Counted from the stretch's first letter, positions 11,531-25,312 are shown. The stretch is 64,000 nucleotides of DNA from Kudoa neothunni (GCA_964304625.1 OZ199838.1:3720001-3784000), one strand, 5' to 3'. A program made the numbers and translations. Notes: a model not told the origin generated them from the sequence alone.

Positions 11531-13935
11531 GTATTAGTTTTTTATGTTTCACAGGGTATTTTGAAAATAAATAAGGTAGTTTAAGACAGAATTATTTTTT
11601 CAACGAGGAATTTGTTATTTCTCTTGTTTTAAACTATGCTTATTTTATTTTACAAAAGGAAAAATTGAATTATGTCATGTGATCCAGCATTTCAGTGTCA
11701 CAGACTTTGAATTATTTCTTTAGCTTTTCTATCTAATTTGTTCATTTTTAGACCAACTCACGAAGCAAACTCATGCAACTGTCCTCGACAGATAGTTATA
11801 GATGTGTTGTGCTTCGTTTCGTTCTTTATGTCATTGGCTAATTTATTTTCCTATTTATTGTACTCTTTGGACAGATTAATATTTCTCGCTCTCGAAAATT
11901 CGAAGTGTTTTGCGATAAAAGCTTAAATCACCTAAAATTAGGTCTGATAATATTTTTGATACAATTGTTTTCAGTGTGGTGAGTGATTTAATGCCTGAGC
12001 ACTTAACGATTCATTTTAGTTTCCGTACCCCCTACCACCTGTGAGGACAACTCCGGGCCCCATCTCAAAAAAGAGATTTAAAATGAATTTATTTTTAGAT
12101 GGAGAAATATTTTTATTAAAATTACATTAAAAAGAAAAAAGTCGTCCATTGTAACAAGGAAACAAATGTGAATAAAATAAATTAAATTGAGAATAAATTA
12201 AATTATTTCTTGTCTTTGTTGAGCAATAATTAGGTCATATTGAGGCTTTTTGTCAGATAAAGATATGAATAAGTTTAAATTTGTAAATGAACTAGATATG
12301 TCAAAATTTTTTCGGAAAATATCAGATATATATAGCTGAGATTATGTGAAATTTTGAATTTTGCATATTTTGAATTATAAATTTAAAAACTAAATAAGGA
12401 AAATAAAGATGACTCAGTCTCAAATGCAAAGTTTTAATTTACATAATTTAGGAGTGTAAATTGACTCTATTTTGAAATATAAAAATTTAAATTACTCATG
12501 CTTGATGCTAATTAAAGTATAATTCTTACAGCCATATAGTTTTCTTAAAAATAATACATAATACCATTTTTCATGACTCAATTCATCTTCTCCAGTAAAA
12601 TGTAAATATTTCGTAATTTTTTTACGTTGTACTTTTCAAGATTCGAACTAAATAATTTATTTACGAATGAACAGGAAAAAAACTAACTTTTTTTCATTTA
12701 CTAATAAATTAAAAGTAATAGTTTACAAATATAAATTAATTTTCAGTAAAATTCATCAAATCACTATTCGTTTATCAGACTTATTTCAGCTTCGATTGCG
12801 CATAAATCCCACATGATATATTTCAGAGGGAGATTCTGATTAATTAAAATCGGTACATTATTTACAAAGTATGCGTAGCAGTTCAGTTTTTCCGTTGACT
12901 CTAGTTGCGAGTCTCAGACCCCCTAGGAGTCCGAGAACCCCCAATCGGGAAGCCCTGCTTCAGAGCCACGCTTAATTCCTAATTTTTCCAATTATTTAAT
13001 AATCTACACGTTTTCTTCAAGTAAACGATAATTTTTTCCATTTTCTTATTGTGTACTAACCATGAATTGTGCAATAAGCATGCACTCCTATTTTTCCAGA
13101 CGAAAGAATTATTTCTCAATTTTATAACTACATTTATCGATATATTTTACTCTTATCTCACGATTTATATCTATAGTTAATTTTTATATTTTGAATTTTT
13201 GACATTATTTCTAAAAGCGCGCAATAACCATGCTACGTAATAACTCTGCGATACTGTACTGAATACCTACGCGAGTGCAATTACATAATTTTATTTTTTT
13301 CAATGAAGTCACTTGCTTCACCGTAATCAGCCTATTTTTAATTATTTAAAGAATTTGTCCGTTATTTGACTAAAATTAACAAAAAATTGAACTTTTATGT
13401 ATGAGCGAAAAATTTAGCGATTTTATAAATTTGTTTTAATTCGGAAGGCGAAGCGGTTTGATCAATTGCGTCAAATCTCTTATCTCATTACATTCTTATG
13501 CTTTGCTTACGTTATTGGAGCAATTTCAATGTATTAATGTTCATTTCGAGGTTCTCGCACTATTATTAATTCATCAATTTAGTTATCTAATAAAATAATT
13601 GATAAATAATACTTATATTATCATTATACTTCCAAGATATTTTGGATTTGTAAATACAATAGGTTCCAATAGAAGTGTGAAGGTGTAAATCTATATTTAA
13701 ATGTTTATTATGTAAAAAAAAAAAATTTAGAAATTTTTCTATAATTTGAATTTTGGCTACTTTTAGCATTTATCTATTTAACATGTGAATTATAAGGGTT
13801 GTAATGCATCAGCCACCAGTACGAGGTCGAATAGTGCGGTACGGCACCACCGCCCTTTAATGCAGATAACCCAGGGTTGGACCTTGTGTCACAATCTAAA
13901 TTAATTTTTCTGATCCAGATCGTTGTTTTAAAGTA
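11531..13935. other. Intergenic, mostly unassigned
   Basis: About 2.4 kb of AT-rich sequence. A GC-richer tract at 12900-12956 ends, read inward, as CAGGGCTTCCCGATTGGG and looks like one hAT terminus, but no matching left end was found. Another GC-richer tract lies at 13805-13860. No gene recognised. Confidence 0.4.
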
Positions 13936-14176
13936 GGCGCTAGCTATTGACACAGAAGTTCTTAATCCAAGGTGACAACTATGTTTGCGTAATTCCTATT
14001 ATTAATTTGGGGAACTCCTATTTATAGTCGATCTATAAAGTTTATTTTTTATAATCCGATGTGTTGTTGTATTTTGAACCATCAATACCGCTTTTGGTTG
14101 CCAAAAATAATTAAATACAACCAAAACTATAGCTACCGACATACTGTGATCCGAATCAATAGCCATTTCCTCTTAA
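13936..14176 (-). repeat. MITE copy (AAGTGGCTATTGACACGG family), inverted
   Basis: It runs from GCTAGCTATTGACACAGAAG to the inverted tip AATCAATAGCCATTTCC, about 240 bp. The interior has CTCCTATTTATAGTCGATCT and CCAAAAATAATTAAATACA, which appear in complementary orientation in the copies near 23015 and 45650. No ORF. Confidence 0.75.
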
Positions 14177-14979
14177 ATACATATGTCAAAATAAAAAAGA
14201 ATTGAAACTGCTTAAATATATTGACTACGTTATCTGCCCTAAAAATGGTCACAATCCTAATACCAATAGATTGAACTAGTCTAACAGATTTGTAAAGAAA
14301 TATGAGCTAAATATTTTCAAATAAGTTTAAACTCATTTAAAACACCAGGAAGGCCGATCAATGAAGATAAACAAATTCTATTTTAAATGGAAAATCTCAC
14401 TTTTTTAAGGTTTAATTATTCGATAAAAACCTTACGAGTATATTCATTTATTAACCTGTGAAGGAAATTAGATCCGAAAGATATTTAATTTTATTATTTT
14501 TCAAATTATAACTTTGTAACCACACAGGAAAAAATTTTTCTTCATGAATGTGAAAATTATCTAGGGCGTTCTCATGTTTATTTTTTTACTTACATCTTTT
14601 TTTATTAGATTTTTTGTTGTTTCTTATACAGTAATTTGAAGCATTTATTTACGAAAAGGACATTTTTAAAAATTTCTCCATCATTCGCATTTACAATTCA
14701 AAGTATGTGTAAAATCCTAAATATCCACCGTTAGAAAAAATATTATCTGTACTACCAGCGTTTTTTATGTCACCCATTGCATTTACGCTAAATTTACTTT
14801 TGAATTTAAACAGGAAATTTTTATTTCTAAAAAACTAATTCATCTCGACCAATCGGTGATTCTCCTCCAGCTGCACAATCAAAATTGATGTTCAGTTATA
14901 AATACACAAATACATAAAGCATATTTGTAGATGAAAGTTATTTTAGTTATAAAATATATAATGTTAGCGTAACTTCCAA

Positions 14980-15960
14980 TTATACATCATACATCAAGGA
15001 AATAGCCGCTAAATAGTACGTTTCGTAATGTTTCTCATAATTCAGACATATGTCTTTAATTTTGTCCATTTTTAGTACATGATATTTTTCAGATAAGATA
15101 GAATTTGGATTGCACATGAGATATTGAATAGCTTGTTCAGTATTACTCTGAGCTTCTTTTAATACCTCAATAAATGTTTGCAAGCCGGCATGGCTCTCAT
15201 CAAATCGATTATAAAAATGACAGTTGAATGCTTCTGCTGAATTTGAAGTAACGCTTATTCCTTCGATAACACGATCGAAAACATTCCCATCTTCTATTGA
15301 AAATTTGGGAAACTTCACTTTCTTATCTTTGAGAATGAACAAAACTATGGTATACATTGATTCGGTTCTATTTTCCATTAATACATAAATAAGTGGGAAA
15401 TCCTTGCCCAATATCCTCTCATGAATAATGTATAATTGTGAGAACTCTCTTGGCACCGCTTTGAGCAGTACGTCCAATATCCAAACTTCTGTATTATTCG
15501 AATGTACAAGGTTGTCGGGAGTAGAAAAAGTGATGACACGTTCAGCATCCTTGGAACCAGAGTCGTATAGCATTATATCTTCATTGCTGAATGATTGGAT
15601 GTTTAAGTCGTATAAATTGGACTCGTAGTTGACATCAATGGAGTTTCTTTTGCCAGAATTTTGAATATTTTTATAGATTGAATTCTTTGAAATTATCGTG
15701 AAATAATGAAGATTGATAGACTTTGTAGCCATAGAATAAACTTTATTAGTTGGATATTTTGTACTTTCAGTCAAATCCTCGATTTTTTGATTAAGAATAA
15801 TCGTTTGATTTCATTGTCGGATAGAGAGTGATTATGGGTTCCTACTTCTTCAATTTGCAAGATATCATCCAATGGTGAAGTTCTCGGCCTTCCTTTACAT
15901 GTTCCGTATTGACATCACCAATATTGATTGTTGCCGTTAGAACAATCTTTCACGTAACAG
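14980..15960 (-). pseudogene. FLYWCH zinc-finger / MULE transposase-derived, internally deleted
   Basis: The minus-strand frame at 15774-14980 (264 codons) is preceded, after a frame change, by a FLYWCH-like finger at about 15960-15790: QYWWCQYGTCKGRPRT, then VGTHNHSLSDNEIKRL. The MULE core is visible as QLYIIHERILGKDFPLIYVL followed by ENRTESMY. The C-terminal part SVTSNSAEAFNCHFYNRFDE matches the TTNSVEGWH-type block. The stretch normally between them, holding the second catalytic Asp, the C-x2-H region and the LP..Y-type motif, is missing: the frame jumps from the first region straight to FDRVIEGISV. That is an in-frame internal deletion of roughly 80 residues or more. It is either a dead transposase or a domesticated derivative. 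The long intact frame downstream is unusual for this window. Confidence 0.75.
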
Positions 15961-16117
15961 AATTTATTGAACACAATTTTTACCTCAGTTCGTATAATTC
16001 TGAATAACAAATAATTGGGTTTATTAGAATTAGATTCACCGGCGTGTAGAGTTTTGTCGCCGGCAAAATATTACCATGCCATATTTTTACTTATGTTTTT
16101 TCCTTTTTAATAATTAA

Positions 16118-16429
16118 CCCTTAACACTCGCACTGAGTCGATATTTTTCACCTTTAAATGAGTTTGGAGTCATTATTGAACCCAAACTCAGTATGAGTGT
16201 GAAAAAATAACTTTGGGATCCATGCCCTACCTTTATATTATTTTGTGTATAAATTGTGATGTTTAAGTTGATATATTTTGTGAACTTTCGACAGAATTTC
16301 ACCTGCTTCTAAAAAAAGTATTACCTATCGACTGATATAATAAAATTTGTGGAACTAATGGCGAAATTACACAAAATATATCACAGTGTACTACATAATA
16401 ATGGGAACATAGACTCGCGAAACCAATGG
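16118..16429. mobile_element. Possible piggyBac-type MITE
   Basis: TTAA lies at 16114-16117 and 16430-16433. Left tip CCCTTAACACTCGCACTGAG; right tip read inward CCATTGGTTTCGCGAGTC. The ends match only partly, so this rests mainly on the paired TTAA and the CC tips. A short palindrome, GGGGTTAAAACCCC, lies just outside the right end. Confidence 0.35.
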
Positions 16430-16806
16430 TTAACTTTTTGGGGTTAAAACCCCAAAGTTAGCTTATATTTTTATTCTATTACGAATATTTACCTATAAAC
16501 TTGTTTCTATTTCCTTTTTATTTTTATAATTTAAATATTTTTCTATTAACAGAAATTTTTGAAAATACGTCAGTAATTCCTTGAGATAAAACTTGATCCG
16601 ATAATAAATGCTCAACGCCAAAAGTTTTCTATACTATAGTCACGAGATTAACATTGTAGAAAACGTTAAAACTTAGTACATTATTTAAATTTTAAAATCG
16701 ATATATTTGTAAAAATAATATATATCTATTGTATATTCCAATTATTAATTTTTGCAGAGGTTAAAAAGTGAGAAAAATCGATCATTGACTTTAAAGAGCG
16801 CCTTAA

Positions 16807-17868
16807 CCCTTTGAACCACAGTGTTGTCAAATGGCAACATTTTAATTTTATAAATGTTTTACCTATTTAATTACATTTTTTAAATATATTTTTATTTTAA
16901 TAGTATAGTTAATGTTTATTTGATTTCATAAAAATGAATTATAAACTTGTATATTTTATATCAGGAGCAATACAGATGAGTATCAAACTCTACGGAAAAT
17001 ATAAAAAAGGCTAAAAGTATCATACAATTGAACTTAGAATTTTGAGGTTTCAGTAAAATTAAAAATGTGCACATATACTATTAAATAAGTTTATTCTAAA
17101 AATGAATCTAACAAGAAAATATGTTTTGATATGTATACTATGATAGATTAATCCTTGTTGCCATTCGACATCATTGGACCCTCGATTCAAGTGTGTTTAT
17201 ATACTTTGGAACGGATTTTGACTAGATTGGGAAGGAGGGATAAATAGACCATACTTTTAAAAATCATACTATTACCAGGTGGATGTAAATCAGACGTTGG
17301 ACTGGAATCGGATTCCATTTTGTATAGTCAATACGATAGTATTGTATCCGAATACAGTTCTAGTGATGAGGAGAGAGATGACTACCGTTGAAATTAGAAA
17401 ATGAATGCGAAAAATTAAATAAACAATGATATTGAAACAAATGATATTTTTAAACAAGTTGAAGATATTATATTTGAACGTTTCACTTATTTCAACCGAT
17501 CCTTCAATGATAGATTATTTTAACATATTTGCATTAAGTGTAATGTTCATTTGTGCCTCAATAAAAATAGAAACTGCTTGTTGGACTATCGGAATTGTAA
17601 TAAATAATTAAATATTTTATTTCTGAAGATGGTGGTGGAAGAGTAATTTTTTGGTAAAAAACAAAGTAACATAAAAACGAGCACATTCGCACTCCCACAT
17701 ATTGAAATTAGCGCCGTCCCAATGTTGCCATTTGGCACCATGTGTGTACCCTTTTAATTTTTGAAATGAGTGCTTCAATTTTTGGGTATTTTATATAGTT
17801 GTTTAAAATTAAACATAATGGGCAACAAAATTTTTTTAGCCGCTGAATTAAATTCGGGGTTTGAAGGG
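16807..17868 (+). mobile_element. piggyBac-family element, internally deleted
   Basis: 1062 bp between TTAA at 16803-16806 and 17869-17872. Tips CCCTTTGAACC and (read inward) CCCTTCAAACC. A 19-bp subterminal inverted pair, GTTGTCAAATGGCAACATT near 16826 and its complement near 17711, confirms the pairing. A short acidic stretch at about 17290-17390 on the plus strand (SDVGLESDSILYSQYD, then SSSDEERDD) looks like the N-terminus of a piggyBac transposase. The catalytic core is gone, so the element is non-autonomous. Confidence 0.8.
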
Positions 17869-17872
17869 TTAA

Positions 17873-19130
17873 TATACCTTCCACAACCACTCTCGATGGT
17901 ATATGAAAAGAAAACTTAAAGTTGCCAAAATTCTTGAAAAGGTGCAATTACGTAGCATGTCTCATTAACTTGTTTAACGTGGTTAAAGCTATAAAATATT
18001 TCTAGAAATAATTGATACATCAAAATCACTTTTTTGCAGAAAAATATACTTGAAATTATTGCAACAAATTTTTCTCAAATGAAAATAATTATTTATTTTT
18101 ATTATTAATAATTTTAATAATCTTTGGCCTAAATATAAGCTATATGAATGTATTAAATAGTTATGTATATTATGAAAGAGCTTGTAAAAACCTAAAACCA
18201 GGCGTGCTAAAGTTTACACACTTATATTCACCTCTCTGTGGAAATGCATAACATCGTTCATCTACAGAAATATTTAGAATCAAGTATGTTTTTCTAGATT
18301 CTCTTTTGAGTTAAGAATGTTAATAAAAATAAAATAATTCAATTAAATAATGCAACTTGGAGCCATGTATTATCGAGACTCTTACTTTCCCCATAAATCT
18401 AGGTGTATTTGAATACAACACCAAATTAGATGTAATATTCATTATAGTAAATAAAAAAATATGTTCATAAAAAATAAGTTTATTTTATCAATTAAATTAG
18501 AGGATAGAATTTCTAAACCAATTTTAAATATTTATTGCCATTAATTGCGTGGAATGTCCCATGATAATTATTTTCTAACTTAAATTTATAAAAAATATGA
18601 AAAGGGTCTTAAAAATTGTTGTTATAGAGAAAATCACTTTTACTCTAGAGTTAGAAATAATTGTATGTAATCTTCTAATGAATTTAGGGTAATTTGTTAC
18701 CCTGAAATTCATCGTAATGTAGTCGATTTTTGATCAATAGAGGGTTAAGCCCCCAAGTTTAATAAAAAGTAAAAGTATTCTGAAAAATATATTTATTTTA
18801 AACATTTTTTCGCAGAATTAGGGAATCAAATACAAATTTTAGGAGATTAATTTAAATTAATGATTTCACTTTGTAAAATCGCCATTTTACACAAAAGTAC
18901 TGAAAATTTTATAAAAATATTTTTAAAAAAATACAAAGCGTTAGCATTATTTATTGTATAGCATCATTCTTGTTTACCTAACATAGACATAGTAAGCGTT
19001 GATTCTTACTAAAACAATTCACAAAAAAAATTATTTTTAACACTTCTAGAACCAAATAATACAATCATTAATTCACAGGAACAGTCATACATTTAGTAAT
19101 CATCAAAATCTACAGTTGAAGTTAGGCTAA
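17873..19130. other. Intergenic downstream of LIG1
   Basis: About 1.25 kb of AT-rich sequence with no ORF. An imperfect hairpin lies around 18685-18715 (AGGGTAA...TTACCCT). The LIG1 3' UTR must lie at its right end. Confidence 0.45.
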
Positions 19131-22100
19131 TTATTCATCATCTTCCTCATCTTCTGGATCAGAATAATCAGTGGAATCGTTATTTTCTATCTGTAACTCT
19201 TCAGTTTCAGTAGTAGAGATAGTGGGTTTTTCATTACAATATGAAGGGGCAGTATGAACAGACGCTTGAGCCTTATAAAGTTGAATTAAAGTAGATGAAT
19301 CCGAGGCATCTTGAATCTGTTTATCCGGTCTTATTTTAATGAAACGTGGAAATCTGAGAGAAATGCCCTTGCCCTTTTCAATCTTTACAGTAAAAATATC
19401 AAAAAACTTTCATTTTCTTGGAAAAAGTTTAAATTTTACCATATCTCTAGCTGCTTTGTGGACAGTAGATAAAGACATATCTGCAGCTTTAATTTCCCAT
19501 ATCTAGATTAATCAATAAGAATAAAATTGAAAACAAGCCAAAACAACTCACCTGAACAGGTTCAAACCAATTATCTGCAGCTAGATTCGAATCAAAACTA
19601 TAGAAATCTGGTGGAGTTTCCACAATGTGTTGCTTGAAAAATTCATAATGTGCTGCAAGAATGGCATCACTTAATCCAGTACCAATCTAAATTAGTTGGA
19701 AAAGTGACACAATAAGAAAGTGTCTTTATCGTAGAGAAGAGACGTACTCGACATATACTTTGAACTTCTTCAGAAATAGGATCATAGCAACCCATGAGAA
19801 AACCACCATAGCTTCCTTTTCGTTTGCCAGCTCCATGGTAGCCGCCCATAACTACCAAATCGACAGTATCACCAACTTTGTCAATATAATCTTTTTTCAA
19901 CTACATAAATCAGCAGTAGAGATAACAGGAAATGTGCTATTTCAACAACTTTAATCCAATAGGAAGAACGTTTATTTATTTGGTAGACAGACGAGAGATC
20001 TTTCACCATAAGACCTTCACATTGGTTTTTTACCGCATCATCAATGGCAGCAACGACAGTTTCATCATTGCATTTATCTATGGGGTAATTTCTAGCGAAA
20101 ACAAACTTGCTATCAAATTCATTGAAGTTAGCTTTGAGCAATCGAAGTCTCTCTTTGAGTGGCGTATCCAATAGAGATTTTCCATTCAAAAATAGTAGGT
20201 CGAAAGCGACCACACAAACATCCACTTTAATATTTTCAACGGTAACATTCTATTATATAATAAATCGATAAAAAATGATTATCCACATATATACTTTGTA
20301 TTTTCTAGTTAGTAGTACTTGAAATGGTCTAATTACACCTAACTCCTTATCATACGCGACGATTTCAGAGTCAATAATAAATGACTTAACATTTTCGCTT
20401 GCGAACACCTTATTTTGTTTAAATAAATTAGTGAATTTTTTGTCAAAACGTTCAAATAATAAAAATACATTAGGTAAGAGTTGTGAGATTTCAGGATAGC
20501 GCGGGGTTTGATTTTCTTGATTTCTGCTAAAGCAGCTGAATTGGTTGGTTTCACCGTTATAGTGAATCTAATTGCATTTTAAATTAGGAACAAGAGGAAT
20601 CAATAGACAAATACTTGTGCTCGTTCACCGTCATATTTATATTCTAATATAACAGTATCACTAGTAATATTATCACCGAATCTGCTGTAAATATCCGTCA
20701 GTTGATTGAGTGGAATTGCCAACATAGGTCTGACTGGCATGCCAACGTCAATTTGGCAAGCATTCTGTATCTCTTCCCATCCTTTGTCAAGAAGAAGAGG
20801 AATCAAAACGTCGAAGTTTGGCATTACACTAATCTTAAATAATACTTGAAAACAAAGTAAACCACCAACTACCAGAACGCATTCCTGATATTTGTAGCGG
20901 CTATTTTCATATTCTCAAGAAGGTCGTTGGAAGTTGGTTGTTTACCGCCATCAACTAAATTATTTAATAAAAAATTATTTATACCAAACTTTGATATAAA
21001 AATTTTCTCTAATTATAATTCAACCATTAATGTAACTATAATTATTTAACTTGCGAAGCAATTACTTTTCAATTGAACCATTGCATGACCAATGGCATTC
21101 AAAATGAGCGGTTCTCGTAATCCAATACGGAGATTTTTCTGCAGAATTCTTATCAAGTATCTGCCTTCGCAAAGCTGGCAGTTGCTGTAGAGCAGTTGGA
21201 TTTTGGCGCATTTTTTTTCGTTAGCCTAAATCAAAGAAACGCTAATTTGGCAGAAATACAACTCAAACCAATCCCAACCTTATCACCACTAATGAGAGCG
21301 ATTTCTCTCAACATCGTAAACACTTTTCCAACCGTCAGATCTTTAGGTTTGACCAAAGTACGCTGTCTAATTTTTGATTTCTTAAATGGTAAATTAGAAA
21401 AACTACCGAATAAGTTAAAATCAATTACTTCAGCTACAATACCCAAGTCCCCATGCTCAGTCATGTCATGTTTAATTTGATCTTTATTACGACCTATATG
21501 TAATAATTAGCATTGATAGATTGTCGCAAACACAAAAGTTACCTGTTGTATTCGCTACTGTTTGTATAAGAAGTGAATCTCCAATACCTAATTTGAGCCC
21601 TTGATACGATGGAGCAATCTTTTTAAAAGGATTCATAAATACGGTCATTGTTCCCAATTTACCTACCTCACCCATACACAAATAGAGACAGGGAATAAAT
21701 TCTTGAGGACTCAACAAGATAACTGATTTGAAAAAGTTGGTAGCGATCGTGGTGGATTTCAGACTAAAATTAAAATGGCGTCAAAGTCTTATGCAACTAT
21801 TAAGATGTGGAATATACGTCGAGGATGTTTCTTCAATAGCCTTAAAGGTGAGGCTTAACGCCAAAAATGGTACTCTACAAAAATTTAACATTAATACAGA
21901 TAAAAACACATACGGTTGATCAGGAAGCCAACAAGCATCATTGATAGGATCATATTTATCAGAGTCAGGTCGATACTCTTTCACAGGTATAGCATCCGCT
22001 TTAGATCTAATTGAATAATGAAAAAAATTGACGAAGCTTAAATAATTGTTCACATGTCGGGACGATCTCTATATGTGGTGAGTTTCGTTATTTTTGAATC

Positions 22101-22326
22101 TTAATAATATAAAAAACAATAAAAATTGAAAAAACTACCAAATGAATAGTCGGAAGGTTTCACCAGAGAATGTTCTCTTTTTATAGCGGGAGTTTCTGAG
22201 GGTGATGGACACAAATTAACTGACGGTTTTATATCAGGTTTTTTATTCCCACCAAAGAAAGAACTACATTAATACAATAAAAAGAACAAATACCTAAGCA
22301 TACGCTATCGATCTACTCTTGCTCAT
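19131..22326 (-). CDS. LIG1: DNA ligase I (ATP-dependent), about 15 exons
   Basis: Nuclear ligase that seals Okazaki fragments and repair nicks via an enzyme-AMP intermediate. The minus-strand exons that I could place are 22304-22326, 22140-22263, 21914-22006 (or to 22068), 21818-21874, 21543-21763, 21279-21493, 21066-21225, 20873-20954, 20615-20828, 20295-20567, 19950-20249, 19748-19900, 19552-19686, 19440-19502 and 19131-19382. Introns are 39-111 bp, all GT-AG. The product is about 800 residues. The N-terminus SRSIASFF resembles a PCNA-interacting box. The DNA-binding domain includes [16 protein letters not shown] and [11 protein letters not shown]. The adenylation motif is [10 protein letters not shown] with the catalytic Lys (near 20640). 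Further motifs are [32 protein letters not shown] and WIKLKKDY. The OB fold runs through VWEIK-type and GISLRFPRF. The tail is acidic ([12 protein letters not shown]). The exon 2/3 junction and the reading frame within exon 2 are not settled. The start at 22326 rests on the PIP-like box. Confidence 0.93.
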
Positions 22327-25312
22327 TTCAAATCTACTCCTTATGGTGACTAAGCGCAACCACCTACCGAGCATGCAACCGGTCGGCTGTTGCCTAGTCG
22401 TTTAGTACTGGATTAGTGTGCTGTTTAGAGTATTTGTGGGCGCTGGCTTGTGAATTTAATTAAATCTAGGAGTTGAATAATTGCAAGCGATCGTCGTATT
22501 TTTAAATAAAAATTTTCTAAACAATATTTTCTAGATAAATTGTGAAGATGTTATCTTATGTAGATATGTTTCAATTATTAAAATATGTTCCAAGTGTAAA
22601 AAGTTACAACACTTATTATAGAGAGAATGCGTTTGGGTTGTGAATTAACGTTACGTTACCCAATTCTTATCATTCATGCTCATGTTTAAGTTTAACTCCG
22701 CGCGTTTGTTATCTAATTGAGCCAACTATCACTTTTCCTGATTGCAGATAATATATCATATCATTTTTAAATAATTCAATTAAATTATCAATATTGGATG
22801 AATAGATTCTCAATGTGAAGTTTTCTCAGTACTTATCTTTGCGCTTGCGCGAAAGCTCATTTTGATTACTTAGTTATTATCGTTTAACATTTTTTACAAT
22901 AAAGCCATAATATGTAGTTTTTTTATTTATATTTAAATTATTCTAGAATTCACAATATGAAAGTCAATAAATCCAAACAGTCAGATTCTATATAACATGG
23001 AAGTTGGCTAAAATAAGGAAGTGGTTATTGACACGGACAATAATATCCAGGTAGGTATAATTTGGACTGTATTTAATTATTTTTGGCACATAGGAGCAGT
23101 AGCGATGGGTCAAACATAATTAAATACAGCAGATTCTAAAAAATTAACTTAATGATCAACTATAAATAGGAGTTTTTAGGGATTAGGAACAGAAACTGCT
23201 CAAGTGTAGTTACAATTTTATACTTGGCTACCAGGGCTTGGGTTTTTTTTTAATTTTTTACAAAATTTTATTGATAAAAGGAAATATTTGGATACTACAT
23301 AAAAAATCAGCTTTAATCGTTGATTTATTATTAATAATTCCTTTTATTGGTAATGATTATTCCGTTGGGAGATTTTTTTACGTTAAATATGGTTTGAAAT
23401 TGATGTAAACTACGTTTATAATTTGAATGAAAAAAAATGCACGCCTAATGTTGTACTTTCTCAGCTTTTTAAAAAATTAAATTTTCCGGAAAAGTTTTAA
23501 ATTATTAAATTAAATTTATATAAAATATAAAAATGCTTATATTAGGGAATACCCATTGCTGTAAAATTGAGATTGTAATTTTAGTTTGAACGGTGAATAA
23601 GAAAACACATTAACTATAAATGGAGGAAATTATCGTTGTAAATATCTCTAATAATTAATCTCTATATATTTATGAATTAAGCATATAGAGAAAGATTTTG
23701 TCTTTCAATTTTTTGATTATATCCATGTTTTTATTGAAAATGAACTAACCTAACTGATAATTTGCAATAACAAACAAATCGTAAATGTTTAAAGTCAATT
23801 TTTTAATATATGAGATATTAAAATGTCATCCGCATTGTTAATATTATCCATTTGTATTAGTTACATCGAATATAATAAGAATATTTTTTAATCTAATCAG
23901 CAATTAAAACTCGGCTATAATGTAGAAATTTATTCTGTATTTTTATTATTATCTTTTGTATGTAATAAAATAGAGTTAATTCAACCCTAAAACAATCTAA
24001 TAATAAAAGTGTACATTTATGTGTTATCCTTATAATTTTAACTCAACGAATCTACTCAGATTAAAATAACAACATGTAATCCTGTAAGGAAACCAAAGTA
24101 CTAATAAATTTGTACATGTGGATAAGTTCATAGTTATAAAAATATTTCTGTTTTTCTCTATTGACTATTAGTTCAATTTTTGTTATTTAATAAATTAATC
24201 TAGAATAATTTTTATTAATATAAAAATAGAAAAACGTTGACATCAACGTTTAATTTAATTCAACTCATTTAACATAAAAATCACAAAATAATGATTATAC
24301 ACTTTGATTTGGAGATATTGTTAAATTTAATGATGACTAAAATTAGTACGCAATATCCATCAAAAAACTCCATATGGGATTGAATTTAAGTGTGAAATAT
24401 CCATTTTCTAGCATTTATAAAAAAACAATTTTTAAATAAATAATTCTAAGTGTTTCCCTAATAGCTAATAAGACTTATAAGATAGAACTGCACTTTAGAA
24501 AACTATAAAATAATGACATACAACGATAAGTGCGCAATATCCACCTACGCAATAACCGTTTTTTACTGTAACTCGATAATAACCTACGATGATTAGTTTT
24601 TATTGCCCAAATTAATACATTTATCCGATACATTTTTATACTCTCTTTCCTCGAAACCTTTGGTACGCTTCTTAATATGAACAAAAATATTTAAATAATT
24701 AGATATAGTAAGTTTTCAATCTATACATTAAATCTTATCGCTCAACATTAAGTTTAACGCTCGCTATAACGAAACTTGAGGACCTAGTTTCAGTATGTAG
24801 GGATTCAATCCATGTGATTACAACATACGCTTCCAATTCTTCATTAATTTAGCAAATTTTTCATATTTTAGCTAGTTTAAATGCAATCTATAGAACTTTT
24901 AAAGTGTACTTATCAAGTCAAATTGATTAAAAGTTCCCAAAATAAGGAATGTATTTAAGGACACATCTACTTAAAACGCACAGGTAGATCAGCGATATAA
25001 GATGTATCTTGAAATCGTGGATTTAAACCTTAAGTTTGAACTACTAAAATGTTCAAAATAACTTTCAGAAGTTCATTATAAATAAATGCCGCCATGAATA
25101 AACAAATATAATCCTATTATCGACACCACGTATTCCGCCTAACAACCCTAACATCGAGGACAACACAATTTCTTACTTTAATTTTGAACTTTAGTCAGTG
25201 TAATAACAAATGAGAGAATTTTTAAATTACCGCAAACTATTAAAAGTTACATAAATAACTATCTATAAGGAAAAAAATTTTCCAGCACATGCGTAATTAG
25301 GAGCACACACAC
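22327..25312. other. Intergenic, LIG1 upstream region plus one MITE
   Basis: A relatively GC-rich stretch at 22340-22460 just before the LIG1 start (containing GCATGCAACCGGTCGGC) is a likely promoter/5' UTR. Apart from the MITE at 23015-23235, no gene or element is recognised. A short tract with repeated GCGCAATA/ACGCAATAAC words occurs near 24535-24600 and resembles words at 13205-13230. Confidence 0.45.
23015..23235 (+). repeat. MITE copy (AAGTGGCTATTGACACGG family)
   Basis: It starts AGGAAGTGGTTATTGACACGG and shares ACAATAATATCCA, TTTAATTATTTTTGGC and CAACTATAAATAGGAG with the copy at 45650. It closes near the ACTTGGCTACC tract. About 220 bp, no coding capacity. Confidence 0.8.

Noticed and set aside
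12900-12964. hAT right terminus (CAGGGCTTCCCGATTGGG read inward)
   Set aside because: No matching left tip or 8-bp duplication found, so not called as an element.
13805-13860. GC-rich tract as a tRNA or rRNA fragment
   Set aside because: No cloverleaf or B-box (GGTTCGANNCC) could be fitted.
22549-22650. 32-codon frame beginning MLSYVDMFQLLKYV
   Set aside because: Too short, no homology recognised, no splice partners found.
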